From positions 1 through 7,989 of the forward strand of contig JAJZCU010000082.1 in assembly GCA_021828935.1 (NCBI GenBank): 7,989 nucleotides of DNA. Reading direction: 5' to 3'. A program made the position numbers and the translations under genes. Every line of letters begins with the position of its first letter. The first letter of the stretch is position 1. Of the stretch, positions 1 through 5,900 are shown one piece after another. The notes below the pieces were generated by a model. That model saw only the letters and a list, made by a program, of their open reading frames with translations. It made no database searches and had not been told where the DNA came from. Origin of the DNA: Planctomycetota bacterium. Its GTDB lineage: Bacteria > Planctomycetota > Phycisphaerae > WQYP01.

Positions 1-2216
1 GATTGGTTCGCTTTGGCCCCTTTGCTTTCATGGCAACGTATTCCCATCGCCTGTCCGCCGGGGGCAAAGTGCAGCACCTGCCGCTGGCCCGGGCCCTGCA
101 GGAATATGCCGGTGAAAACAATCGCGCGGCTTTATTAAATCTGCTGAAGCCCATTCAGGCCGCCTCTGAAAAAAGTGAAATCGTGCGGGAGCTTGTTGAA
201 TCCCAACAAATTTATCGCGCCAGCGCCTGGACCGCCCGTCAGGCCCACCGTTTTTTAATAGACGTGCCGGCCATGGAACAGTGCGGCATTGTGGTGCGCG
301 TGCCGGATTGGTGGAAATCGGGCCGGCCCCCGCGTCCACGCGTCAGCGTGAGGGTTGGCGAGACCAAAGGCCGCCTGGCAATGGACGCCCTGCTGGACTT
401 TCAGGTGCGCGTGGAAGTTGATGGCCGCGCGCTTACCGAAGCCGAATTGGACGAAATGCTGGCCGCCGAAAATGGCCTGGTGCGCCTGCGCGGCGAATGG
501 GTGGAGTTGGATCGGCAAAAACTACAGGAGGCCTTGGATCATTGGAAAGCCGCGCAACGTGCCGCCGGCGATGGCGTCTCCTTTTTTGAGGCCATGCGGC
601 TGCTGAACGCCCCGGCCCTGGCCCAGCAAGTAGCCGTGCCCGAAGAGACTGCTCAGACCGCGGATTGGTCCGCAATCACCGCCGGCGAAACGCTGCGCGA
701 AATGCTCGCCCAACTCGCCGCGCCCGAAGCCAAACTGCCCGAACATCCGCCGGGCTTGCGCGCCGACCTTCGGCCCTATCAGCAAATCGGAACCCAATGG
801 CTGCATTTCCTATCAAGCCTGGGCCTGGGCGCCTGTTTAGCCGATGACATGGGCCTGGGCAAAACCATTCAGGTGCTGGCGCTGTTGCTGCATCTGCGCC
901 ACGCCGAAAAGCAGGGGCCAAAGCGAACCAATCTTCTGGTTGTTCCAGCCTCTTTAATAGGAAACTGGAAGGCGGAAATCGCCCGCTTCGCGCCGGACTT
1001 AACTATGCTGGTGCTGCACCCTTCGGAAACGCCCCCCGATCAGATGGATGCGTTCCGCAAGAATCCCGAAGAAACCCTGGCCAAAATTGATCTGGTCGTC
1101 ACCACCTACGGCATGCTGCTGCGCCTGGAGCCGCTCTTTGCCGTTCAATTTAATTTGCTGATTTTAGATGAGGCCCAGGCCATTAAAAATCCCGGCGCAC
1201 GGCAGACCCATGCCGCCAAAAAACTCTCCGCCGCGGGACGTATCACCCTTACGGGGACTCCGGTGGAAAACCGCCTGGGTGATTTATGGTCGTTGTTTGA
1301 TTTTCTAAACCCCGGCCTCCTGGGCAGCGCCAAACGCTTCGCCACCTTCACCAAACGCCTGGCCTCCGGCGAAAACCCCAACTATGCACCGCTGCGGGCG
1401 CTGGTGCGGCCTTACATCCTGCGGCGCCTGAAAACCGACCGCGCCATCATCAGCGACCTGCCGGATAAAACGGAAATGAAGACATATTGCCAACTGACCC
1501 CGCGCCAGGGCGCGCTGTACCACGGCTGCATTGAACAGATGAAAGACGCACTAGAATCCGCGGACGGCATCCAACGACGCGGCCTGATTCTGGCCTTCCT
1601 CATGCGCTTTAAGCAGATCTGCAACCATCCGGCCCAATATGCCGGCGATAATAATTTTTCCGCAACCGAAAGCGGCAAGTTTCAGCGATTGGCCCCATTG
1701 TGTGAGGAATTGTCCGAACGCCAGGAAAAAGTGCTTATATTTACCCAATTTCGCGAAATGACCCAGCCCCTGGCCGATTATTTGGAAACTCTGTTCAGCC
1801 GCCCCGGCCTGGTGTTGCACGGCGGAACGCCCGTGGCCCGACGGCGCGAACTCGTCGATGCCTTCCAGCGCGAGGATGGCCCCCCCTTCTTTATTCTTTC
1901 GGTAAAAGCCGGCGGCACGGGCCTGAATCTCACCGCCGCTTCCCATGTCATTCACTTTGACCGCTGGTGGAACCCCGCGGTTGAAAATCAGGCCACCGAC
2001 CGGGCCTTTCGCATTGGTCAGAAGAAAAACGTGTTCGTTCACAAGTTTGTCTGCCAGGGAACCGTGGAAGAAAAAATCGACGCCATGATTTCCGACAAAA
2101 TGGCGCTGTCCAGCCAACTGCTTGAGGGCGGGGGCGAAAAGATGCTTACGGAAATGAGCAACGCCGAATTGCTGAGCTTGGTTCAACTGGACGCCAACAA
2201 AGCGCTGGACGTGTAG
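1..2216 (+). CDS. SNF2-family DNA-dependent ATPase/helicase, 5'-truncated by window edge
   Basis: The frame is open from the first full codon at base 3 to the stop at 2214-2216. It shows 737 residues, and the true start lies upstream of the window. Residues about 60-185 resemble the N-terminal region found in bacterial SNF2 proteins that pair with SWIM proteins (IYRA..., PDWW, LRGEWVELD). The ATPase follows: motif I DDMGLGKTIQ (281-290), the DEAQ box (389-392) and motif III LTGTP (416-420). The second RecA-like lobe has IFTQF (579-583), AGGTGLNL (636-643) and QATDRAFRIGQ (663-673). This order is diagnostic of SNF2 ATPases, which translocate on double-stranded DNA and remodel protein-DNA complexes. 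All key ATPase motifs look intact. Full-length relatives are usually over 1,000 residues, so a few hundred N-terminal residues are missing here. The SWIM gene starts 108 bp downstream on the same strand, the usual partner arrangement. The family call is firm; the biological role is unknown. Confidence 0.95.
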   Translation, partial: LVRFGPFAFMATYSHRLSAGGKVQHLPLARALQEYAGENNRAALLNLLKPIQAASEKSEIVRELVESQQIYRASAWTARQAHRFLIDVPAMEQCGIVVRVPDWWKSGRPPRPRVSVRVGETKGRLAMDALLDFQVRVEVDGRALTEAELDEMLAAENGLVRLRGEWVELDRQKLQEALDHWKAAQRAAGDGVSFFEAMRLLNAPALAQQVAVPEETAQTADWSAITAGETLREMLAQLAAPEAKLPEHPPGLRADLRPYQQIGTQWLHFLSSLGLGACLADDMGLGKTIQVLALLLHLRHAEKQGPKRTNLLVVPASLIGNWKAEIARFAPDLTMLVLHPSETPPDQMDAFRKNPEETLAKIDLVVTTYGMLLRLEPLFAVQFNLLILDEAQAIKNPGARQTHAAKKLSAAGRITLTGTPVENRLGDLWSLFDFLNPGLLGSAKRFATFTKRLASGENPNYAPLRALVRPYILRRLKTDRAIISDLPDKTEMKTYCQLTPRQGALYHGCIEQMKDALESADGIQRRGLILAFLMRFKQICNHPAQYAGDNNFSATESGKFQRLAPLCEELSERQEKVLIFTQFREMTQPLADYLETLFSRPGLVLHGGTPVARRRELVDAFQREDGPPFFILSVKAGGTGLNLTAASHVIHFDRWWNPAVENQATDRAFRIGQKKNVFVHKFVCQGTVEEKIDAMISDKMALSSQLLEGGGEKMLTEMSNAELLSLVQLDANKALDV

Positions 2217-2324
2217 ACAACTGCGTTGTAGGGTATTATCGTATTTGAAAATAAACCGCCGGGCATCAAGGGGCCCGTCGGCGTTACTGACGTACCAACC
2301 GCGCAGAGCGCATGGAGCAAGAAC

Positions 2325-3356
2325 ATGTATTGGCAACCGTATGTAAGCGTGGGCGCACGGCGCACTTCCGCCCGGCAGCACGCTAAATTTTTGGCTAACA
2401 ATGGCCGCACGGTCTCTCCGGTAATTATTGATGGTAACAAAATAACAAAAACCTTCTGGGGCAACGCCTGGTGCAAACACCTGGAATCATTTAGCGACAT
2501 GGAAAACCGCCTGCCGCGCGGCCGCAGCTACGTGCGCAACGGTCTCATCGTTGACCTGCAAATTTTGCCCGGAAAAGTTGTGGCCCAGGTCATGGGATCA
2601 TCCCCTTACGATGTCGAAATTTCCGTGGGTTCCCTTTCGGCGCCCCAGTGGCAAAAGATAATAGCCGCCTGCCGCGGCAACATTGCCTCCGTGGTGGATC
2701 TGCTCCAGGGCAAACTTTCCGATGGCGTCATGCAGGTCATCACCGCCCGGGAAACCGGCCTCTTCCCGTTGCATCACGAAATAGAAATGACCTGCACATG
2801 CCCGGATTACGCAGATATGTGCAAACATATTGCCGCCACTCTGTACGGCCTGGGTGCCCGTCTTGATGTCCGCCCCGAGCTGCTCTTCGTGCTGCGCCAG
2901 GTGGACCATCTGGAATTAATTAGTCAGGCGGCCGTGGTGGACGCCATCGCCAACGCAAACGGCGGCGGTGAATCCACCATTGACGCCGAAAAGCTTTCCG
3001 ACGTATTCGGCGTGGATTTGGTCGATTCCATCAGTGATGCCGGCGCGGCAGTGAGCGCCAACGGCGCGGGCTCCGGCCCATCCCTCGCCCCGGCCATGCC
3101 GCCCGTCGCGGCCGCGAAACCTCGCGGCACGAAAGCCTGCGACGGGAAGGCCGCCGCCAGACCCAGCGCCGCCAAATCTCGCGCCGCCAAACCCGCGCCG
3201 CGCAAGGCTAAAACCACGCCTCAGCCATTTGCAACAACAGTCGTCGGGAAAAAAGACCAGTCGGCTCGCGAAAAAATGCGCGCCGTCCCCGCCCTGAAAA
3301 GCGCCGCCCGCAAAAAGCCCGTGGCGAAAATCGCCGGCAGAGCGCCCGCAAATTAA
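2325..3356 (+). CDS. SWIM zinc-finger protein with basic histone-H1-like tail
   Basis: The product has 343 residues. The ATG at 2325 is preceded by GGAG with a 7-nt spacer, and the N-terminus MYWQPYVSV is typical of bacterial SWIM proteins encoded beside SNF2 helicases. A conserved stretch (residues 43-80: TFWGNAWC, NRLPRGRSYVRNG) leads to the SWIM finger C157-x-C159-x6-C166-x-H168, with all four zinc ligands present. SWIM fingers are predicted to bind DNA or protein. From about residue 240 the protein turns low-complexity. The last 79 residues hold 22 Lys/Arg against 3 Asp/Glu in Ala/Pro-rich AAKP-like units, resembling histone H1 tails and probably disordered and DNA-binding. The family core seems to end near residue 200, so the tail looks like an addition. 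It probably works with the SNF2 ATPase upstream. The last codons and the stop overlap a short repeat that recurs at 5205. Confidence 0.92.
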   Translation: MYWQPYVSVGARRTSARQHAKFLANNGRTVSPVIIDGNKITKTFWGNAWCKHLESFSDMENRLPRGRSYVRNGLIVDLQILPGKVVAQVMGSSPYDVEISVGSLSAPQWQKIIAACRGNIASVVDLLQGKLSDGVMQVITARETGLFPLHHEIEMTCTCPDYADMCKHIAATLYGLGARLDVRPELLFVLRQVDHLELISQAAVVDAIANANGGGESTIDAEKLSDVFGVDLVDSISDAGAAVSANGAGSGPSLAPAMPPVAAAKPRGTKACDGKAAARPSAAKSRAAKPAPRKAKTTPQPFATTVVGKKDQSAREKMRAVPALKSAARKKPVAKIAGRAPAN

Positions 3357-3376
3357 GAAATTGACGGATGTCCGGC
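3344..3376 (+). repeat. Short direct repeat R1, copy 1
   Basis: This 33-bp segment begins in the last codons of the SWIM gene and crosses its stop. It closely matches 5205-5236 in the same orientation: both start GCCCGCAAATTAA, continue with an ATTGA core and end in CCGGC, with two single-base gaps. It is short, but the 13-bp exact start makes chance less likely. Confidence 0.5.
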
Positions 3377-3380
3377 TGGG

Positions 3381-3460
3381 CCCACCAGAGCCGAAAGCGT
3401 AAGCGCCGGGCCGTTGTTCGCCTTGGTTTCGAAGTAATTGCCCGGGCCTATTTTTGTTCC
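3381..3460 (+). repeat. 80-bp intergenic repeat R2, copy A, with terminator-like 3' end
   Basis: Aligned by eye with 4821-4899, this matches at 67 of 80 columns, with 12 substitutions and one gap. The 5' 30 bp and the 3' 30 bp are nearly identical, while the middle 20 bp carries nine of the twelve substitutions. The conserved ends include CCGGGC (3406-3411) and GCCCGG (3440-3445), which can pair and are followed by a T-rich run at 3449-3455. This copy lies 24 bp after the SWIM stop, so it could end transcription of the SNF2-SWIM pair. The 28-nt loop makes it a weak terminator by the usual rules. Copy B sits in a different setting, the leader of a minus-strand gene, so the element may be a dispersed repeat rather than a dedicated terminator. 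Confidence 0.75.
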
Positions 3461-3550
3461 CCTGCAATCCTGCGATTGACATTTATACTGCGCGCGGATC
3501 CCGATGACGCATCTTTTTCCCTCTGAAGCATGGCGCCGCACAGGCGAAAG

Positions 3551-3590
3551 AAAAAAACCGCTGAGACGGTGAGATCGCTGAGAACGAACG
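3551..3590 (+). repeat. GCTGAGA-type periodic repeat, left copy
   Basis: A run of A is followed by units close to CGCTGAGA at roughly 9-10 bp spacing (CCGCTGAGA, CGGTGAGA, TCGCTGAGA). It is related in inverted orientation to 3760-3797. I recall similar units in intergenic DNA of many environmental bacterial genomes, but I know of no assigned function. Confidence 0.5.
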
Positions 3591-3640
3591 GAGGGCGGCG
3601 ACCATTGGGTGCGGGCTTTTAGCCCCGACGCAATGGAGCG

Positions 3641-3670
3641 TTGATATGACGATACGATGGTTAGTACAAT
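3641..3670 (+). promoter_or_regulatory. Sigma70-like promoter candidate
   Basis: TTGATA (3641-3646) and TACAAT (3665-3670) are separated by 18 bp, and each matches the consensus in five of six bases. No convincing plus-strand gene follows, so it may be fortuitous in this relatively AT-rich stretch, or it may drive a non-coding transcript toward the hairpin at 3924-3940. Confidence 0.3.
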
Positions 3671-3720
3671 ATGGACACACGATCCGGCGGCCAAGATGGC
3701 CACCCCCCATTGTGGCCACC
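3667..3720 (+). repeat. Three direct copies of a CAAnATGGCCACC-like motif, possible IS-end remnant
   Basis: Copies lie at 3667-3678 (CAATATGGACAC), 3692-3704 (CAAGATGGCCACC) and 3708-3720 (CATTGTGGCCACC), starting 25 and 16 bp apart. Several short direct repeats at one end are typical of IS21-family elements, whose transposase binds multiple terminal repeats. No transposase or IstB-like gene is present in the window, so at most this is a solo end. Confidence 0.35.
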
Positions 3721-3759
3721 CCCTTTTAACCCAAGCGCCTCAAAGTCCCACACGCGCCC

Positions 3760-3797
3760 TCAACGTCGTCTCAGCGACCTCCGCGCCTCAGCGTTTT
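3760..3797 (-). repeat. CTCAGCG-type periodic repeat, right (inverted) copy
   Basis: On the plus strand this reads units like CTCAGCGAC and CTCAGCG followed by a T run. Its reverse complement aligns with 3551-3590 over about 29 bp with a few gaps and substitutions. The two copies face each other across about 170 bp that contain the promoter-like site and the IS-end-like motifs. Confidence 0.5.
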
Positions 3798-3923
3798 ATT
3801 TTATAGACTTCCATTGGCTGCGGGCGTCCACGCACCCAGCGCTGCCGGCCATGACCGCAAACATTCCGCCGAAATCTAACGGCCGCGCCAAACCCGCGCG
3901 GTGGTCCTTGGCCGCCATGCAAT

Positions 3924-3940
3924 GCCGCACGCGGCTTTTT
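3924..3940 (+). terminator. Short terminator-like hairpin with T tract
   Basis: GCCGC (3924-3928) and GCGGC (3931-3935) are followed at once by TTTTT (3936-3940). The stem is short: five pairs with a 2-nt loop, or four pairs with a tetraloop. As a plus-strand terminator it would end any transcript from the 3641-3670 promoter candidate before it runs antisense into the membrane-protein gene. Its last base overlaps the stop codon of that gene. Confidence 0.3.
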
Positions 3941-4809
3941 CAGGCGCCAGCGTTCAATCCATTTATGACGATCATGCACAAGAGCGTGAGAACTCCGACT
4001 GCGGCAATAAAATTGGCGACGGCCCAACCTTTCCAGAACCGCTGTGGCGTTGTGGGTCCGCTGCGGCGTCGGGCCATGCGCCAACACAGAACAGACAAGG
4101 CCATCCCATAACTCGCCCAATAAATAATTGCCGGCGAGACGAATAACCAATTGCCGCTTGTAATTGTCCGCGCCATCGCAAGCGCCAGCAACGTCGAAAT
4201 GGGCAAGGCCACCAGCGCCACGCGCCCGACAGGGTCCGGCGCAGGGTCCGACCCGGATTCCGGCCCCTGCGGCGGCGTATCGCTGGCGCGGAATCCCAGT
4301 CCCCATATCAGGAAAAAGGCCGGGCCGCATCCCCCCAGGCTGGCGCATGCGCCGGCTATCTCCATTATGCACAAGACCGCCCACACCAGCGCATCACGGG
4401 ATTCACCGGGCTGCGCGTCCGCAAATTTGCACGCTACGTACGCGAGGCCGGCAATCACGAGTACTGGAATTGTACAGACGCAGAAGTTGCCCAAAAACGC
4501 CGCCAGCGCACCGCGAAATGGGCGCGGCGGGCTATCCGGATGGTTCGGAATGGCGCATTCCTGTTCCACATGCGGCAAAATCACCATGCAGGCCAACGGC
4601 GCGGCAAAGACCCAGCACAATGGAACCGTCACCGCGACGACGGCGCCGAAATAGAAGTGCGTCGCCGGATTTAGTAATAGATAAATTAGCGAAACCAACC
4701 CGGCAAGAATCGCGCTGCCGATATAGCACGCCCACCCCCAGCGCACCGACCGCCAAAAGCACGCCGCCGCCGTCCCCCGTCGAGCTTTTTTATTAATTTC
4801 CTCAATCAT
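3940..4809 (-). CDS. Cys-rich multipass membrane protein of unknown function
   Basis: The product has 289 residues. The ATG at 4809 is the only plausible start, because an in-frame TGA lies five codons upstream; no strong Shine-Dalgarno sequence is seen. I do not recognise the family. About seven hydrophobic segments can be seen, near residues 28-47, 53-78, 104-129, 140-173, 195-212, 219-243 and 261-284. Polar loops separate them: one Pro-rich (86-100) and one Pro/Asp/Gly-rich (175-195). The N-terminus is basic (NKKARR) and so probably cytoplasmic. Thirteen cysteines is many for a membrane protein of this size, and most lie inside or next to membrane segments. The plus-strand reading frames over the same DNA are Arg/Pro-rich and look like shadows. 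Upstream lie the second R2 repeat and a possible 48-residue gene, so the three may share a transcript. It could be a transporter-like or integral envelope protein; nothing here decides. Confidence 0.75.
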   Translation of the reverse strand: MIEEINKKARRGTAAACFWRSVRWGWACYIGSAILAGLVSLIYLLLNPATHFYFGAVVAVTVPLCWVFAAPLACMVILPHVEQECAIPNHPDSPPRPFRGALAAFLGNFCVCTIPVLVIAGLAYVACKFADAQPGESRDALVWAVLCIMEIAGACASLGGCGPAFFLIWGLGFRASDTPPQGPESGSDPAPDPVGRVALVALPISTLLALAMARTITSGNWLFVSPAIIYWASYGMALSVLCWRMARRRSGPTTPQRFWKGWAVANFIAAVGVLTLLCMIVINGLNAGA

Positions 4810-4820
4810 ATCGTCATTTG

Positions 4821-4899
4821 CCCATCAGAGACGAAAGCGCAAGCGCCGGGCCGTCGTCGCCCTGGCTCCGGAAGTAATTCCCGGGCCTATTTTTGTTCC
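4821..4899 (+). repeat. Intergenic repeat R2, copy B
   Basis: This 79-bp copy of the element at 3381-3460 has the same orientation relative to the plus strand and lacks one G before CCCGGG. It sits 11 bp upstream of the start codon of the membrane-protein gene and so lies in its leader on the minus strand. In one minus-strand frame it reads ...NYFRSQGDDGPALALSSLMGK and stops four bases before that gene's ATG. Copy A's corresponding frame reads NYFETKANNGPALTLSALVG. Substitutions between the copies fall mostly outside third codon positions, which argues against selection on a protein. Confidence 0.75.
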
Positions 4900-5033
4900 T
4901 CAAATTGGCGTCCCGCGGTCCGTACCACCGGGTCGCCGACCGTCGCCTCCCGCCGTGTCGCCCCGTTACGGGAGGTAAGTTGAATCGCGCCAAATGCCAG
5001 CAATTTTTTAATTTTCAGGCGTGTGACGACCAT
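4887..5033 (-). CDS. Possible small protein of 48 residues
   Basis: I do not recognise this product. The case for it rests on its signals. The ATG at 5033 is preceded by AGGAG with a 5-nt spacer, the best Shine-Dalgarno sequence among the minus-strand genes of the middle region. A sigma70-like promoter lies about 60 bp further upstream. The peptide begins MVVTRLKIKKLLAFGAIQL, with a basic and then hydrophobic start, and is polar afterwards (TSRNGATRREATVGDP). It ends EEQK inside the R2 repeat. The hydrophobic part is too short for a clear membrane helix. It may be a real small gene leading an operon with the membrane protein, a translated leader, or a decayed gene. The same frame is open further upstream to about 5120 but without a comparable start signal. 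Confidence 0.35.
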   Translation of the reverse strand: MVVTRLKIKKLLAFGAIQLTSRNGATRREATVGDPVVRTAGRQFEEQK

Positions 5034-5091
5034 TGACGCTCCTATGCAATTCACTGCACGCGGCGTTTGGGCCGCCCGCTCACGCCGGTGC

Positions 5092-5120
5092 AGTATGCAG
5101 GAAGCGGGCGACATTCTCAA
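5092..5120 (-). promoter_or_regulatory. Sigma70-like promoter upstream of the 48-codon frame
   Basis: Read on the minus strand, TTGAGA (5120-5115) and CATACT (5097-5092) are separated by 17 bp. The -35 matches the consensus in five of six bases and the -10 in four of six. The expected start near 5085 would give a leader of about 50 nt before the AGGAG and ATG at 5033. The correct order of promoter, Shine-Dalgarno and start is the main support. Confidence 0.4.
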
Positions 5121-5193
5121 TGAATTAAAAGGGTTTCCGCGAGTTGGGCAGGTATTAATCCGGCGGCGCCCTCGGTAGGCAGGCGCGAGCCGC

Positions 5194-5215
5194 GCCCGCA
5201 GATTGCCCGCAAATT
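5194..5215 (-). repeat. Two tandem 11-bp units
   Basis: GCCCGCAGATT (5194-5204) is followed directly by GCCCGCAAATT (5205-5215). On the minus strand these read AATTTGCGGGC and AATCTGCGGGC, similar to the AATCTGTGTT units at 5901-5930. The second unit is also the start of the R1 repeat. Confidence 0.5.
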
Positions 5216-5236
5216 AACGAATTGAAGGACAGCCGG
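5205..5236 (+). repeat. Short direct repeat R1, copy 2
   Basis: This matches 3344-3376 in the same orientation, with 13 identical bases at the start, a shared ATTGA core and a shared CCGGC end. It lies 26 bp downstream of the 3' end of the minus-strand gene at 5263. The surrounding 4900-5262 interval otherwise holds only the small-ORF candidate and its promoter. Confidence 0.5.
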
Positions 5237-5262
5237 CGGCGCCGTGCCACGGCGGGGCAGTG

Positions 5263-5688
5263 TCATTTCATCGGCGCCTTCGCTCCGGCGGCAATCAGCC
5301 GCTTCATGAACTCCTCCGGACGGCTGGGAGAAATGACGATGTGCCGGAAAAACCCTTTATCTCTTGAAATCATAACATACCCGCGCGTGAACACGCGGTT
5401 GACCACCCAAAGCTGGCGGAATCCGCGTGGCATCGCGAGCGTCCCGAAATATTCGAGATGCCCGACCCTCCGGACGGTTGCGCCGCGCAGCCCGATGCGC
5501 ATCAGCGGCAGAATTCCAAACAAATTAATGCACAAGCAGGGTTCCGTTATGTCGTACCATATCACCGCCGGCGTCAGGAAATTAGCGCCCACGGCGCAAA
5601 TTGCAAGCGCTACGACAATTTGTAAAGTTGCCACGAGCATTCTTATTTTCCAGGGGCGCCCGAGAAACCGACTACGCGGTTTCCACAA
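5263..5688 (-). CDS. Small one-TM protein with bacterial PH-like C-terminal part, hypothetical
   Basis: The longest frame starts at a TTG (5688) and gives 141 residues; an in-frame stop lies at 5737-5739. The ATG at 5640 (residue 17) would give 125 residues and is an equally good or better start. Neither has a strong Shine-Dalgarno sequence. A basic N-terminus (RSRFLGRPWKIR) is followed by one hydrophobic segment (about 17-38), which suits a signal anchor, and possibly a second around 50-63. The C-terminal part reads like a small beta-rich domain: strands near 70-85 and 90-100, then GYVMISRD and the end motif RHIVISPSRPEEFMKRL (115-131). That ending resembles bacterial PH-type domains, in which a strand leads to Ser-Pro-x-x-Pro-Glu-x-Phe and a helix. 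This is a resemblance, not a proven match. The gene lies 333 bp after mraY on the same strand and may have its own promoter. Confidence 0.6.
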   Translation of the reverse strand: MWKPRSRFLGRPWKIRMLVATLQIVVALAICAVGANFLTPAVIWYDITEPCLCINLFGILPLMRIGLRGATVRRVGHLEYFGTLAMPRGFRQLWVVNRVFTRGYVMISRDKGFFRHIVISPSRPEEFMKRLIAAGAKAPMK

Positions 5689-5841
5689 ATCTTGCCGCCG
5701 CGTCGAATCCCCCGCAAAAAACGCGAGCTCCCCCGCTTATCGCGCTGGCGTCCTATGCCGGGGCCGTTGGCATCCGCCCATCCGGACCACCGCGTCAGCG
5801 CGCTAAATCATTGTTATTTAATATGGCGCACCACCCCCGCG

Positions 5842-5857
5842 CCCCGGCGAGCCGGGG
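5842..5857. other. Perfect GC hairpin between mraY and the small membrane-protein gene
   Basis: CCCCGG (5842-5847) and CCGGGG (5852-5857) pair around a CGAG tetraloop, and the loop ends C-G can extend the stem. On the plus strand a run of seven T follows, but 14 bp away (5872-5878). It could end or stabilise the mraY transcript, although no T tract follows on the minus strand. The rest of 5689-6021 holds the tandem 10-mers at 5901-5930 and no credible gene. Confidence 0.4.
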
Positions 5858-5900
5858 GCTATATATACGCGTTTTTTTCATCGCCGCCGTCGTCGCTTGA

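Noticed and set aside
2257..2283. Hairpin between the SNF2 and SWIM genes as a terminator
   Set aside because: The stem (CGCCGGGC against GCC and CGGCG with a 3-nt bulge) has no T run after it, and the SWIM gene follows closely on the same strand.
1551..2480. 309-residue open frame on the minus strand
   Set aside because: It lies antisense to the conserved SNF2 C-terminal lobe and the SWIM start and shows no recognisable motif; long antisense frames are expected in GC-rich coding DNA.
3353..3703. 116-residue minus-strand frame ending NYFETKANNGPALTLSALVG
   Set aside because: The end reads like protein, but only because it crosses the R2 repeat. The second copy needs a frame change, and differences are not concentrated in third codon positions.
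3671..4111. 146-residue plus-strand frame
   Set aside because: It starts inside the TGGCCACC motif cluster, has no Shine-Dalgarno sequence and runs antisense into the membrane-protein gene; composition looks non-coding.
4151..4796. Two plus-strand frames of 167 and 210 residues over the membrane-protein gene
   Set aside because: They are Arg/Pro-rich with no domain, while the minus strand encodes clear hydrophobic segments.
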